DNA from: Bacteroidota bacterium
GTDB lineage: Bacteria; Bacteroidota; Ignavibacteria; Kapaibacteriales; UBA2268
Length of the DNA: 6,240 nucleotides
Assembly (NCBI GenBank): GCA_027371665.1
Contig: DAHXMP010000064.1
Coordinates: 1-6,240, forward strand
Reading direction: 5' to 3'
A program made the translations under genes and the position numbers. Within the stretch, counting starts at the first letter, position 1. Each line of letters starts with the position of its first letter. Positions 5,349 to 6,240 of this stretch are shown here, piece by piece. The notes below the pieces were generated by a model that worked only from the letters and a program-made list of their open reading frames with translations, made no database searches and was not told the origin of the DNA.

Positions 5349-6240
5349 TTATATCAACTCTGATTTTACTCTCCTGATGACCGCACCGAGAGAACTTAAT
5401 TTTTCTTCGATTTCCTCATATCCCCGGTCAATATGATAAATTCTAAGAACTTCTGTAATACCATCGGCAACCAGTGCTGCAAGAATAAGGGATGCACTTG
5501 CCCTTAAATCCGAGGACATGACTATAGCTCCCGTCAGATTTTTACCGCCGTTAACAAGGGAGACATTGTCAACCACTTCGATATCCGCACCCAGTCTTTG
5601 CAATTCCGGAACGTGCTTGAACCTGTCATGGTAAATTGAATCTGTAATCTTCGACGAACCATTCGCTTTAAGCATGAATGCCGTCCACTGAGCCTGTATA
5701 TCCGTGGGTATCCCGGGGTAAATCGAAGTTGTGATGTCCACCGGTTTCGGATTTCCATCCATACTAATATGAATAGAACTATCATCGGTATCAATATGGC
5801 ATCCTGCATCAACCAGCTTGGAAAGAACCGAAGTCAGGTGATGCGGATTTGTATTCTCCAGGGTTACATCTCCTTCGGTCATAGCGGCGGCAATCAGGTA
5901 AGTCGCAGCTTCGATTCTGTCCGGTATGGTTTCTTCGTTAACCGGCTGAAGTTCTTCGACTCCTTCAATCTCAAGTGTTGGCGTACCGACACCATTGATT
6001 TTAGCACCCATTTTTACGAGCATTTCTGCTAATGCAGTCATTTCCGGCTCGATTGCGGCATTGGTAAGTACCGTTGTGCCTTTGGCAAGGACAGCCGCCA
6101 TCATAACGTTACCCGTAGCCCCGACGCTCGAAATATCGAAATTGAAAGCCGCTCCTTTGAGTTTTTTTGCCTTTGCGATGACATAACCTCCTTCGACCTC
6201 GATTTCAGCACCGAGCTTCTCCAAGCCCTTTAAATGCAGG
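5349..6240 (-). CDS. murA: UDP-N-acetylglucosamine 1-carboxyvinyltransferase (MurA), 5' end outside window
   Basis: MurA transfers enolpyruvate from phosphoenolpyruvate to UDP-GlcNAc, the first committed cytoplasmic step of peptidoglycan synthesis; the family is the target of fosfomycin. The window holds the last 296 codons before the stop at 5349-5351. Reading from the right edge gives LHLKGLEKLGAEIEVEGGYV, matching the region just after the Cys-loop of the family ('RPVDLH..GL..LGA'). The N-terminal third, with the catalytic Cys and Lys22/Asn23-type residues, lies beyond 6240. The TTG at 6224 is therefore not the real start. Visible conserved elements are the GATGN motif, PDRIEA, the catalytic-site IPTDIQAQ (Asp codon 5700-5702, equivalent to E. 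coli D305), RFKHVPEL, SDLRASASL and HIDRGYE (Arg codon 5424-5426, equivalent to R397). It ends normally, 8 nt before the EnvC-like gene, forming a leftward cell-wall unit. Confidence 0.96.
   Translation of the reverse strand, partial: LHLKGLEKLGAEIEVEGGYVIAKAKKLKGAAFNFDISSVGATGNVMMAAVLAKGTTVLTNAAIEPEMTALAEMLVKMGAKINGVGTPTLEIEGVEELQPVNEETIPDRIEAATYLIAAAMTEGDVTLENTNPHHLTSVLSKLVDAGCHIDTDDSSIHISMDGNPKPVDITTSIYPGIPTDIQAQWTAFMLKANGSSKITDSIYHDRFKHVPELQRLGADIEVVDNVSLVNGGKNLTGAIVMSSDLRASASLILAALVADGITEVLRIYHIDRGYEEIEEKLSSLGAVIRRVKSELI

Noticed and set aside
6222..6224. TTG start codon for a 291-residue MurA
   Set aside because: The frame stays open to the window edge and the upstream residues (LHLKG) match MurA, so the real start lies outside the window.

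Overview
The window is AT-rich, gene-dense bacterial chromosome carrying housekeeping genes. It shows no transposase, integrase, CRISPR array, tRNA, rRNA or phage gene. The signal peptide ends (…SFSQ), the general lack of Shine-Dalgarno sequences, the EnvC-like lysostaphin-fold protein with a Lys-rich N-terminus and the A-rich coding style suggest the Bacteroidota/Chlorobi/Ignavibacteria group. That placement is inference, and I cannot name a species.

Layout. The left half is transcribed rightward: dnaX (DNA polymerase III tau/gamma clamp-loader subunit, from 97; zero frame ends at 1608, homologous sequence continues in the +1 frame to 1870), a bcp-type peroxiredoxin (1939-2406), and tatD (from 2422). 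The tatD reading frame has no stop at the usual end of TatD and runs directly into a secreted, barrel-like envelope protein, ending at 3855. The right half is transcribed leftward: murA (3' part only, cut by the right window edge, stop at 5349), then 8 nt later an EnvC/NlpD-like lysostaphin-fold protein (5340-3883). The two halves converge across a 27-nt gap at 3856-3882 with no convincing terminator.

How the genes fit together. The leftward pair is a cell-wall unit: MurA starts peptidoglycan precursor synthesis, and the EnvC-like protein probably controls peptidoglycan hydrolysis in the periplasm. The rightward set combines replication (DnaX), peroxide defence (Bcp) and a TatD-family metal-dependent nuclease, with an envelope protein at the end.

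Points worth a second look: (1) dnaX has a run of nine A's at 1593-1601 where the frame must change to make a full-length tau-like C-terminus. (2) A second A9 run at 1322-1330 lies in the interdomain linker, where slippage in either direction would give a gamma-like product of about 413-416 residues. (3) In tatD, the last codons of the nuclease also look like the start codon and n-region of a signal peptide. A GAGG sequence precedes that internal ATG at good spacing, which suggests an in-frame nested gene or a recent stop-loss fusion. I saw no wholly novel multi-gene system.
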